Source: Oryza sativa Japonica Group
Lineage: Eukaryota; Streptophyta; Magnoliopsida; Poales; Poaceae
Length of the DNA stretch: 64,000 bases
Direction: 5' to 3'
Assembly (NCBI RefSeq): GCF_034140825.1
Contig: NC_089039.1
Coordinates: 22,551,501-22,615,500 of the forward strand
Below the pieces are notes generated by a model. That model worked only from the letters and a program-made list of their open reading frames with translations, was not told the origin of the DNA and did not search any database. Both the position numbers and the translations under genes were made by a program. Of the stretch, positions 10,151 through 21,522 are shown piece after piece. How positions within the stretch are numbered: position 1 is the first letter of the stretch; every line of letters starts with the position of its first letter.

Positions 10151-12195
10151 ATGTCGTCGTCGATGGCGTCGGCGGCGCCGGAGCCGCCGTTCCGGCCGAG
10201 GGAGAAGCTGGTGGAGAAGCAGAGGTACTTCCAGAGCGTGCACAAGCCGACGTACCTGAAGGGGCGCTACGACGCCATCGCCTCCGTCGCCATCCCGCTC
10301 GCCCTCGCCGCCTCCAGCGTGTTCCTCGTCGTAAGTCATGAATCAAAGCCTGAAACTCGAGACGCGTTTCTTCCCAAACCTGAAACTTCGGGTGTGTTTA
10401 GTTCACGCTAAAATTGGAAGTTTGGTTGAAATTGAAACGATGTGATGAAAAAGTTGAAAGTTTATTTTTTTTTGAAGGACTCGCACAAGACGGTGCGAAG
10501 TTCTATTGATAGAGCAGGAAAAAAATTACAAGATTACAACCCTGGAGGATCGTAACCAGGAAAAAAGAAAAAATATACCACCACCCACACACCGACAGCG
10601 CCAACACACAAGCCCGGGAGAAGGCTAGCACCGGACCGGCCGCCGCTAAGCGTGACCGACCGCCGCTAGACCAACAATCCACCACCACTCAACCTCTGCC
10701 GCCATGTGGGATCACTGCACCAGCGCCCCACCGCCGGCCAGCCTTTATGCGCCAAAAACCGCCCACATCCACCGGCAGCTCTTCCCTCGCGCCGAGGTCG
10801 CCTCCTCCACCGCCGGCCGCGCCTCTCGCGCCAAGCCGGCCTCCTCCACCGGACGCGCCCCTCGCGCCAATCCGGCTTCCCTCCATCGGCCGCGCCTCTC
10901 GCGCCAAACCGGCCTCCATCTCCGCCGCTCGCGCCTCTCGCGCCGAGCCGGCCTCTGCTGCCATCGGCTGCGTCTCTCTGTGCCAAGCCGGCCTCCGACC
11001 CCTCCTCTAAACACTGTGCGCCGCCGGATGCGGCTGTCTGCCATGCCCCCGCTAGCCGTCCGAGATTGCCATGCCTCCCCATACCGTGGTGACGGTCGCC
11101 ACCACCACAGCCACTGCTGCCCTTCCATCCCCGCCGCCATCTCACCATCCTCTCGTCCTTTCTCGCCGTCGTCGAGCTCCAATGGCACACGGCGCAGACC
11201 ACCCACCGTGGTAGCCCGCGCCGCCGTCGCCGCGAGCTCGTCACCACCATCGCCGCGACAAACAGACTCCTCCGGCGTTGGTTCCGCCGCCGGCGCGGCC
11301 AGGTTCGCCACACCGACGCCATCCCCTCGCCACCTCCGCCGCCACCACAGCAGCCGCTGCTACCCTTCCATCCCCGCCGCCATTTTGTCATCCTCCCGCA
11401 CCTTGTCTCTATCGTCGAGCTTCGACGACACACGGCGCAGACGGCCCACCGTGGTAGCCCACGCCGCCGTCACTGCGAACTCGTCGCCACCACCGTCGCG
11501 ACCGCCAGACCTCCGGGCGCTGGATCCGCCGTCGGCGCGGCCAGGTTCACCTCACCGACGCCATCCCCTTGCCGCCCTCGCCGTCGTCGCCATCCCCGCC
11601 ACCAGACGCCGCCGCCGGTCGCCGTCCCGCCAGATCCAGGCGCAGATCTGGCGGTTTCCTCCGCCGCCGCCGCCAACGCCTCGACGCCGCTGCCACCACC
11701 ACCAGACACCGCCGCCGCACCGCTCAACCCCGCCGCCGGCTGCTCCACCGCCAGATCCGGCCGGCGGCACGGATCTGGCCAGTTCCGCCGCCCTCGAGCA
11801 GGTCCCCCTCCCATGCCCGAGCGCGAGGACAAAGCCCCGCCGCCGCCGTCCTTGTGGCCGCGCAGCTTTGCCGGCAGCCGCTCGAGCGGTGGCGAGGCAG
11901 AGGAGGAGGAAAGGGGAGACGAGCGCCGGTGAGGTCGTCGCCTCCCGGTCGCCCGTGGGGGGAGGGGCGACACGAGAGGAAACAGGTCAATATTTTGTTC
12001 TCGTGTTTTAGTTGGAAGTTTATTTGTGTATGAAAGTTTTGATGTGATGAAAAAGTTGAAAGTTTGAAGGCATTGACGTGCATTGAGATTTCACTCCAGG
12101 CATTGACGTGCTGTTGGTTCTGCGTTTTCGTGTATGCTTGCGTGCAGGGGCGCGGGATTTACAACATGTCTCATGGCATCGGCCGGAAGGAGTGA
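10151..12195 (+). CDS. Cytochrome c oxidase subunit 7a-like protein, 75 aa
   Basis: Two exons, 10151-10330 and 12148-12195, join in phase 0. The product starts [20 protein letters not shown] and continues [21 protein letters not shown] hydrophobic segment follows ([18 protein letters not shown], about residues 43-60), then [15 protein letters not shown]. This is the plant COX7a-like pattern: a single-span subunit of mitochondrial complex IV in the inner membrane. The donor is GTC|GTAAGT and the acceptor GTGCAG|GGG. The 1.8 kb intron is enlarged by a MITE remnant and a LINE-type insertion. The gene converges with the PP2C gene, about 600 bases downstream. The tiny second exon (15 codons plus stop) is easy to miss; its reading matches the family C-terminus well. 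Confidence 0.88.
10466..12009 (-). mobile_element. LINE-type retroposon lacking ORFs, in COX7a intron
   Basis: The element lies in reverse orientation: a poly-T run at 10466 is its poly-A tail. It is flanked by a 14-base target duplication with one mismatch, AGTTGAAAGTTTAT (10452-10465) and AGTTGGAAGTTTAT (12010-12023). The tail-proximal part reads CTCTATCAATAGAACTTCGC followed by ACCGTCTTGTGCGAGTCC before the A run, a form common at rice LINE 3' ends. The rest is very GC-rich with internal tandem duplications and no reverse transcriptase. It is therefore a non-autonomous or internally deleted copy of about 1.54 kb. Long GC-biased open frames in it on both strands are not genes. Confidence 0.7.
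11102..11586. repeat. Tandem duplication of about 242 bp inside the retroposon
   Basis: Two diverged copies (about 11102-11341 and 11342-11586) share blocks such as CCTTCCATCCCCGCCGCCAT, CACACGGCGCAGAC and GGCGCGGCCAGGTTC in the same order. A shorter CTCTCGCGCCAA-type repeat lies at about 10800-10960. Confidence 0.7.
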
Positions 12196-12802
12196 TGAGG
12201 CTAACTGATTAGCTATGTGTAACTGGAGGAGCTGATCTTGTGTTACAGTGACAGACTGACAGTGTGTCAGCTACATGTAACCTCTCTTGTGTGTAATTAT
12301 AGGAGTATTAGTGCTACTTATGTAAACGTGTTGGACTCCAATAGGAGTGAATACTGTTGTCCACTTCAATTGAGCTTGAGTGAGTGATTGAAGCATGGAA
12401 AAAAAGAAGCTTGATTTAACGAATACGATCATGATCATGCACCAATCACGCATGTCCGGTAAGCTTTCATTACTCATTAGTGTTTCCAACAGAGAAACAC
12501 GTGAGATGGTTCTGTCGGAAATGCATTCGAGGCGGAAGGAACAGATCGCCGAACCAACCGTCCTTCGTTGGTTGCGTAAGTTCAGTTTAATCGAGATGCG
12601 ATGACGAATTATCTAATCGCTGATCGCCTCAATCCACGTCGCAAATTGCTTTAATTTTCTTGTTCTGACCATCCACCAATCACACGAGACATGATGGTCT
12701 CACTAAGTAAATTCTTTGCGACGATGATCGCAGGAGTAAATTAGGAGGGAAGAAGTGAAAAAAAATAGAGGAGGAAGAGAATAAGCCAATAATAATGGCG
12801 GA
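12196..12802. other. Intergenic DNA between convergent genes
   Basis: This is AT-rich DNA between the stop codons of the COX7a-like (+) and PP2C (-) genes, and should hold both 3' untranslated regions. The 12395-12604 open frame shows no family resemblance. Confidence 0.5.
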
Positions 12803-14333
12803 TCACGGCACCGGCCGGCGGAGATCCACGACGACGACGCTCACGTTGTCGGCGCTCCGCCGGGCGATCGCGAGCTTCGCGAGAAGCAATGCCGCGTCGG
12901 CGCACGCCTTGTCGGACTCGGCCTTGTCGACCCCCTTCACCACGGCGTCGCCGCCGCCGCCGCCTGACGCGCCGGCGGGCGGCGGGAGCACGGCTTTGGG
13001 GCGGGAGCATCCCGGCGGCGACGGCGGGCCGTTGCTCCGGAAGCACGCCCGGACGACCTCGCACGCCATCTCGTTGGTCACCACGTCCCACAGCCCGTCG
13101 CTCGCCAGGATCAGGCACTCATCGTCGTCGGCGCGCTCCGTCACCGTCACCTCCGGCTCCGACGTCACGTACGGCTTCAGGTAGCCGTCCCCTGCATGCG
13201 CGCGCCGCCGGCCACCGCGTCAAGCACCACGGCCAAATTGCTCCAAACTTAAAATGATCTAAGCGCGAACGCAGCGCGTACCGATGGCTCGAGACATGGC
13301 GAGGACGCCGAGCACCCTGGCGCCGTCCCAGTAGATGACGCGGCCGCCCGCCGCCTTGATGCGCTCCAGCTCGTCCGGCCGGTCCGGCTGGAGCAAACAG
13401 AGAGGTGAATACGCAGAAGCAAGCGAGGAAGACGACGTTGGATTAGTGCTTTGCTGCTTACCTTGTGGTCGACGGAGAGGGGGACGGGGACGCCGGCGCG
13501 GCAGAGGACGGCACGGGAGTCGCCGGAGTTGGCGACGACGACGCGGTTAGGACCGACGACCGCGACAACGGCGGTCGAGCCCACGTGGTCGCACCGTGCT
13601 GGCGTCTGCAGCTCGCAGCGGCAGGCCGGCTCACCGCCGGTGCGGCTCTTGGCCCAGATCGTCGCCTCATCGTCCATCCGCGCGAACCCTTTCTCCATGA
13701 CGTCCTTCCACGCCGGTGCCGCCGCCGCCGCCTCCTTGCCGGAGACCGCCTTCTTGTACGCGTCGACGACGAGCTCATGCATCCGGTCCTGGCACATCCT
13801 CGCGACCTGACGCCACAAATTAAAGAACGGGCTCCGCTTAGCAACACAGCTCGACGTGCATTTGCTGGATTTGGTCATAGGCTCATGTGTGCAATCTGTT
13901 TCTTGCGTGCGCGCATGCATACATGGGAGCAACCATGGCCGTCAAAGACGCCGAAGAAGTGGTGCTTGCCGGAAGAGGTGGAGCCCCGCAGGAAGTCCGG
14001 CCTGATGGACACGGCGTCCTCCATCTCGCGCCGCCGGCCGAACACGGAGGTGACGCCGTACCTCGGCCACCACCTGGACCCGAACTCCGCGCCGGCCGAC
14101 GGACGGCACGGGCCTGCGGTCGCCGCGCCTGCGCCCGCACGCGCGCCCGCCACCCTCTGCCGCTTGCCGCAGCGCGCCACACCGGCGTCAGCATCCTCCT
14201 GCGGCGGCTCGAGAGAGCCGGCCGCAAAGCGGAAGCCCTCCACCCTACGGCGCCGCCTGGCGATCGCCGTGGCGCCGGCCGCCGCAGCCGGCATCGACTT
14301 GGCCGCCTCCTCGCGGCAGATCTCGGCGGCCAT
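12803..14333 (-). CDS. PP2C49: Clade A protein phosphatase 2C, 416 aa
   Basis: Four exons read complement(12803-13191, 13282-13387, 13462-13806, 13923-14333) and give 417 codons with matching phases. A variable N-terminus ([14 protein letters not shown]…) precedes the PP2C catalytic domain. Metal and catalytic motifs are intact: [55 protein letters not shown] and [31 protein letters not shown] contains the tryptophan that inserts into PYR/PYL receptors in clade A enzymes. Such enzymes dephosphorylate SnRK2 kinases and are inhibited by ABA-bound receptors. A Gly/Pro-rich insert lies near the C-terminus ([16 protein letters not shown]). An in-frame Met at 14444 exists upstream, but MAAEIC fits the family. 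The symbol rests on memory of the rice chromosome 5 locus, not a search. Confidence 0.9.
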
Positions 14334-14634
14334 GGGGCGTCGTGCCGGCCGCGCGCACGAGCACGAGCGCCTCCCCCCTTCTCCTCCCGCGTACGTCACG
14401 CCACCGCCGCTAGCCCACGCACGATAGATATTTCGTCGCAACACCGCGCGTCGCCGTCGTCGTCGCCGTCGCCGTCGCCCTCGGGGGGGCGCTAAAACGA
14501 GACGAGGGCGAGGTGGCGAATCGCGACGGAGCAGAGAGCGCGAGCGCGAGGTGGCAGCAGACAGCCGTGTCGAGCTCCCATTCCTTCGCTTAATTTCTTC
14601 GCGGGAACACGAGCGTCCGTCGCGGCGGTGCGGC

Positions 14635-14942
14635 CACGTGGAAGGGGCGAGGGGGGACCCGCTGGCGGTTGGGATGAGTGGGGCCCACCTGTCGGCCGAG
14701 CGGCGGGATCGGTGGGGACACGTGGCGTCGCCGCGTGGGCGGGGACAGCGAGCCGACAGGGGAATTTAAAAGGTTGGGCCTCGCACCTACCAACCACGTG
14801 GTCCGTCCGACGCGGCGACTCACAAATATCGTGTGGCTTTGTAATCACACCGTTGATCTCGTGGCTAACCTCACTGTCATGTGGGGACGAAATTACGTGG
14901 GGGACCCATGGCACAGTTGCACGTTGGAGGATGCAGCACGTG
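14635..14942. promoter_or_regulatory. ABRE/G-box cluster upstream of the PP2C gene
   Basis: Four CACGTG cores lie within about 310 bases, at 14635-14640, 14719-14724, 14795-14800 and 14937-14942. The second is in ACACGTGGC, a canonical ABA-responsive element, and is followed 8 bases later by CCGCGTGGG, which resembles a coupling element. TTACGTGGG at about 14893 adds an ACGT core. Clade A PP2C genes are known ABA-induced feedback targets of ABF/AREB factors, so the cluster fits the gene. Use of the sites is inferred. Confidence 0.65.
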
Positions 14943-14993
14943 GCATGTGGCCTGCGGGCCGAATCTTGTTCACTGAGCCAGGATGGATGAAAT

Positions 14994-16261
14994 GAATAAG
15001 TTCATCGGAGGTCCCTCACCTTAACAGCGAGTTTTTTAATCCCTTAACCACAAAAGCAGAAATATTTACCCCTAAACTCACACAAACCGTGCACTCAAAG
15101 TCTTATGATAGTATATATGGGTGGTTTCACTGACGTGGCACCCTAGTTAGCAAAAGAAATATAAAAAGTACGTGGGCCCCACATGTAAGTGAGAGAGTGA
15201 TGTGGGCCCCACATCTCTCTTCATTTTCTTTCTTCTTTCTCTTTCTCTCTCATTGCTTCTCTTCTCGCCGGCAGCGGTGGCGGCGGCACTCTTCCCCACT
15301 GCGTGCGGCGGGGGCGACCTCCCCCACCGCTAGCAGCAGCGGCGACGCTCTTCCCCTCCGCATGCGGCATCGGCGCCCTCGCCCACCACGAGCTGCAGCG
15401 GCGGTCGCTCCCTTCCCCACCGCGTGCGGCAGCGGCGGCGACAGCTTCTCGTGGAGGAGGGGGAAGGGGAGGCCGACGAGCCCCCTCTCCCCGTTGCTGC
15501 TCGTGCAGATGGCACAGCTACTCTGTGGCCGCGGGACGCCGCGGCGATCTGCCCCTCGAGCATGCCGCGATTGGTGTCAAGCCGCGACAGCCTCCGCGGC
15601 ACGTCGCTGAGGAGGTTCTCAAGCTCCTCCACACGTAGGAGCGCTGCCCGCGTCTGGTTGTTGTCGTCGCTGCCGTCCATCGTGCCGTCTGCCGGTGCCC
15701 AAAGCAGGAGCAGCTACTCCTCCGCCACACCGCCGTCCACCGTGAACCACAACGGCGACCGCCGCCGCACGCACGAGACCGAGACAACCGGCTCCATGGT
15801 GGCGAGTGGTAGAGTGGAAACAGCGACGCGCGCCACTCCTCTCCTCCCTCCCACCGTGCGCTCCTCCTCTCCGCCGCCGAGCTCGCCGTCGCACCGACTG
15901 CCTCCTCTCCTCCTCTTGCACCGACCACCTCTCTCTCCCTCTCCCGCTGCCGCCACTCCACCGCCGGCCGCCTCTCTCTCCCCTCTGCTGCCGCGCCCAC
16001 TCGAGACAATCATGAGAGAAGAGGAGAGAAAAAGAAAAAAAAGAAATGTGGGGCCCACACCATTTTCTCTACTTACATGTGGGCCCCACATATTTATTTT
16101 ATTTTTTTTCTGACTAGGATGCCACATCAGCGAAACCAGGCTTCTATACTACCTCGGGACCTTTTTTTGGACAGTTTTACAAAGTTTTTTCTGGTATTGC
16201 GGTTAGGGGATATCAAACAAACTCGGTGTAAAGTTGAGGGATGGCCGGTGAACTTATTCCT
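14994..16261. mobile_element. Mutator-like element with long TIRs and GC-rich cargo
   Basis: A 9-base direct repeat GGATGAAAT flanks it (14985-14993 and 16262-16270), the length expected of Mutator-like elements. The termini are inverted, GAATAAGTTCATCGGAGGTC on the left and GGTGAACTTATTC on the right. Inner inverted blocks include GTGGGCCCCACATGTAAGT (15173-15191) and its complement near 16071. The centre (about 15250-15990) is GC-rich. On the minus strand it encodes a stretch reading RVEELENLLSDVPRRLSRLD that looks more protein-like than its surroundings and may be a captured gene fragment. No transposase is present. Confidence 0.75.
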
Positions 16262-17477
16262 GGATGAAATGCCAAGTTAAATGGGCTTATGGGCTTCCAA
16301 TTTATCTGTGTTACTTCCTCCGTCCCATATTATATGTTGTTCCATTTATCTCAAAATAAATTTATTTTTCGAGTAATCATTGCATTGGTGAAAGTAGAGA
16401 ATAAAATTATTGGGAGTACATAAAGTGATGAAATTGGGATTTGAAATATTAAAGACATGCCTGTTTGGTATAGCTACAACTTCTAAATTTAGCTCCAAGA
16501 GTTGGGTCTAGAGTGGAGTTGTGGAACTGCCTAAATCCAGCTCCACAACTCTAATTTATTTTGTGAGAGAGCTCCACCCAGCTCCACTCCCAGTTTTGGT
16601 GGAGCTGAAACTGTTTAGCTGAGCTCCAGCTCCAGAAGAGGTGGAGCTAGAGCTAGAGCTGTGCCAAACAGACTAGTCTTCTTACTTTTATATTTGTGTT
16701 TGATAGATGAATTTTGGATGGAGGTACTACTAATCTCTTCTACTGATCCATGGATTGAGATTCTCTGACATAACTTCCTTCTAACTTAGTGGCTGACATG
16801 TGGGCCCAATAAATAGTGGTGGGTCCATATGTCAGGCACGGTGAATAGTAACATCAGATGATCCTCTTCCGTGATCCATACGACCATGTGTTTTTCTTTT
16901 CGTTGAGTCTAACCAACACCAACCGAGACAAGTTGAGCATATAAATAAGCAGAAAGTAAAGCGAAGCTAGAAGATTTAGCGAATATTTTTTTTTATTCAG
17001 AAAGAGCGATAGAACTTAACATCCAACAGAAAACTTAATTTCATTTTAAGCAAAAATTGCCACACACTGACACGCATGCTCTGTGCGATTTAATTCACAG
17101 GGAAATAAACATAAACACAGCGCCACAGTTGTTTCGAGTGATGTATGGTAACGTCTTCAATGGCTCACATTGTAAACTTGGATATAAACTTTTTCTTCGG
17201 CCTCAGCTGGGAAAAAAAAAAGAACGGATCAGATATAATAGAATGAAAGAATCATATCAGGCTATCAGCTGCCACACATCTTCATATCAAAAATAATTAT
17301 AACATATGCCCATAAATGATGTATAATCTGACGGTATATAATTAAACTTTATCTTTCTCTTTTTATATGTTAATTTTGAAAGCCTTAAGTTGCAACTAAA
17401 GCCAAGAACATGCATGGACATAAAGAAAAGGGGAATAAAACACTTTTGATGCATGAATTGAGATCGATGAGAAGAAC
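16262..17477. other. Intergenic DNA with MITE fragments
   Basis: A palindromic stretch at about 16455-16680 holds repeated GAGCTCCA/TGGAGCTG motifs in both orientations, a MITE-like structure opening CCTGTTTGGTATAGCTACAA and closing GCTGTGCCAAACAGAC. A Stowaway-like fragment starts at about 16313 (TACTTCCTCCGTCCCATATT). The last few hundred bases are AT-rich and should include the 3' flank of the ubiquitin-L40 locus. Confidence 0.5.
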
Positions 17478-17801
17478 TTATATATGGCTCTCTATCACCT
17501 CATTGCTGTGGCCGCACTTCTTTTTGCGGCAGTTGGTAGCCCTGAGAGGAAGGCGTGCATAGCACCTGCATTACCAAACGCAAATTCAGGCCATGTTAAT
17601 TTGAAACTTGAAAGTGCAAACGAACGCCAGTACGCCACACAATTGTATTAAGTATGCATCAATATTCGAGTCTGTATGGTGAAATCATCGGCAGATCGGT
17701 CAATTGAAGAAAGGCAATAATGGGAAACCGTGCGTACTTGCGGCAGATCATCTTCTTCTCGTTGTACTTGAGGGCTAGGTTCTGGAGTCTGGGCTCGATC
17801 A

Positions 17802-18290
<489 letters not shown>

Positions 18291-18329
18291 GAAGCCCTAT
18301 GTAACTATGTATATATTGTGGAAGGCCCT

Positions 18330-19280
<951 letters not shown>

Positions 19281-19538
19281 TTATATAGCGCGTACGAAAC
19301 TCGACCGCTACGAAACCCGAGAGTTCCAAAAGGAATTAGAAAAGGGAAAGAGAGGAAGAAGTGGCACGATCAACACGTACCATAATTAGGGTGTACGTGA
19401 CCCTTCTGAGTTGAACTCGACAGCGGCCCAGATATCCGTCCAGGCCAGCCTGCAAGCTCAGCCCATAATCCAAACGGCCCGTGCATGAGATCCCAGGCCG
19501 GAAATACACGGGCCGCGTAGCCATGCCCAATGTGGTTT

Positions 19539-21047
19539 GGAATAAGTTCATCTGAGGTCCCTTAACTTATTAACGAATCCGATTTTCGACCTTCAACCGA
19601 AAAACCAGATACAACGGGTCCCTCAACTATCAAAACCAGTGCAGATGAGGTCCCTCGGCGGTTTCGAGGGTGTTTTTGGCTGACGTGGCGACTACGTGGC
19701 AAATTTGACTTGGTCTTCATCTGATGTGGCATTGATGTGGCAATTCGATCTGGAAGAATAATTAACTTCGTGGGACCCACACGTCAGTCTCACACATAAA
19801 TTAATATAAAAATGGTGGGCCCGCATGGGCCCCACATGTCATTCTCAGCATCTCCCTCTCTTCAACTAGAGCCCCTCTTCCTCCTCCTCTCTCCCCCTTC
19901 TCCCATCCCCGAGGCGGCGGGCGGTGTCCGGGTGAGGGATGGCAGCTCGCGGCGGCCGGGAGAGAAGGGAGGCGGCGCGAGGCGGCCGGGCGAGGAGAGG
20001 CGACGCGCCGTGGCCTGGCGAGGAGGGAGGCGGCGCTCGGCGGCCTGGCGAGGAGAGGCGGCGCGCGGCGGCCAGGAGAGGGAGGCGACACGCGGTGGCC
20101 CGGCAAGGAGGGAGGCGGTGCTCGGTGGCCCGGCGAGGAGGGAGGCGGCGCTCGGCGGCCTGGCGAGGAGAGGCAGCGCACGGCTGCCGGGCGAGGAGGG
20201 AGGCGGCGCTCGGCGGCCCGGCTAGGAGGGAGGCGGCGCTCGGCGGCCCGGCGAGGAGAGGCAGCGCACGGCTGCCGGGCGAGGAGGGAGGCGGCGCTCG
20301 GCGGCCCGGCTAGGAGGGAGGCGGCGCTCGGCGGCCCGGCGAGGAGAGGCGGCGCACAGCGGCCGGGCGAGGAGAGGCGACGCGCGGCGGTCGGGCGAGG
20401 AGAGAGGCGGCACTCGGCGGCCGGGCGACAAAGGGTAGCTCCGACCCGGATGTGACAATCGAGGACGTCGGCGGAGGTGGCCGGGCGAGGAGGGAGGTGG
20501 CGCGTGCGGCTACCGAGCGAGGAGGGGTGGCGCCGTCCGGCTGGGCATTGCGGGCGGAGCGGCCGACGGAGTGTAGCTGGCGCGCTCGCCGGCGACCTCC
20601 TCCTCTACCTCTTCCTCCTCCGGCAACCTCCGTCACCCGCGGCCTGCCGCCGCTCCGCCCGCCCCTCCGCCTCGCCGCCGCTCCCCGCAAGGACGAGGGA
20701 GAGCGAAGAGGAAGAGAAACGAGAGTTGAGAGGGACTTGTGGGGCCCACGTGGGCCCCACCATTCTTTTATTGATTTATGTGTGAGACTGACATGTGGGT
20801 CCCACGAAGTTTATTATTTTTCCGGATCAAATTGCTACGTATGCGCCACGTCAATGCCACATCAGATGAAGACCAAGTCAAATTTGCCACGTAGGCGCCA
20901 CGTTAGCCAAAACCACCGTCAAAACCGCCGAGGGACCTCATCTACACTGGTTTTGATAGTTGAGAGACCCGTTGTATCTGGTTTTGCGGTTGAAGGACGA
21001 AAATCGGATTCGTTGACAAGTTAAGGGACCTCAGATGAACTTATTCC
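19539..21047. mobile_element. Mutator-like element with long TIRs and a 30-bp array
   Basis: A perfect 9-base target duplication ATGTGGTTT lies at 19530-19538 and 21048-21056. The termini GGAATAAGTTCATCTGAGGT and CCTCAGATGAACTTATTCC are inverted, and the inverted arms extend about 300 bases (to about 19850 and from about 20740), including GGGCCCCAC and CACGTCAG blocks. The centre is a GC-rich tandem array. No transposase is present. Ends and arms are of the same family as the element at 14994 and the shorter one at 21089. Confidence 0.85.
19960..20440. repeat. GC-rich minisatellite, 30-bp unit
   Basis: Units resembling GGCCCGGCGAGGAGGGAGGC plus GGCGCTCGGC repeat about every 30 bases. A 90-base higher-order unit containing GAGGAGAGGCAGCGCACGGC recurs at about 20166 and 20256. 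Because 30 is a multiple of three, several reading frames stay open across the array; these are not genes. Confidence 0.8.
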
Positions 21048-21088
21048 ATGTGGTTTTTCCATGATGGAAGCAGTGATTTTTTTTTATT

Positions 21089-21522
21089 AAGTTCACTTTA
21101 GATCCCTCAACTTGACAGCGAGTTCGATTTTGTCCTTCAACCGCAATACCAGATACAACGGGTGCCTCAACTATTAAAACAAGTACAATATAGGTCCTAA
21201 GACGGTTTGGATGGTGGTTTCAGCTGACGCTACCCACTAGCACGTGGCTCCCACTATTGTTTGATTGACATATGGGTCCATATATTTTGTTTTAATTTTT
21301 AAATTATTAAATTTTGCTTAATGTGCCATGTCAATACCACGTAAGATGAAGACCAAATCAAATTAGCCACGTAGACGCCACGTCAGCTGAAACCGCCATC
21401 CAAACCGCCTTGGGACTTATATTGCACTGATTTTAATAGTTGAGGGACCCGTTATATCTGATATTGCGGTTGAAGTACGAAAATCGAACTCGCTGTCAAG
21501 CTAAGGGACCTAAAGTGAACTT
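21089..21522. mobile_element. Short MITE related to the Mutator-like elements
   Basis: It is an inverted-repeat element of about 430 bases that starts AAGTTCACTTTAGATCCCTC and ends GGGACCTAAAGTGAACTT. Inner blocks (GATACAACGGGTGCCTCAAC and its complement) match the arms of the 19539 element, but the GC-rich array is absent. The flanks are T-rich, so a target duplication cannot be read with confidence. Confidence 0.7.

Larger units (their letters stand above)
10388..12070. mobile_element. MITE remnant split by a retroposon insertion
   Basis: Sequence starting GGGTGTGTTTAGTTCACGCT runs to 10465 and resumes at 12010 through TTTTGATGTGATGAAAAAGT to about 12070. Together the pieces match the left and middle parts of a common rice MITE that begins GTGTGTTTAGTTC. 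Its usual right end (…GAACTAAACAC) is missing. A retroposon (10466-12009) interrupts it, so the MITE was there first. Confidence 0.6.

Noticed and set aside
10704-12011. 435-codon open frame rich in Pro, Ser and Arg
   Set aside because: It lies wholly in a GC-rich retroposon with tandem duplications, has long open frames on the opposite strand too, and shows no domain. Stop-poor GC bias explains it.
13465-14427. 320-codon + strand frame over the PP2C gene
   Set aside because: It crosses PP2C exons and introns in antisense; the minus-strand PP2C motifs are decisive.
19812-20313. Arg/Gly-rich + strand open frames over the 30-bp array
   Set aside because: The period is a multiple of three, so the frames stay open by construction. 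They lie inside a transposon.
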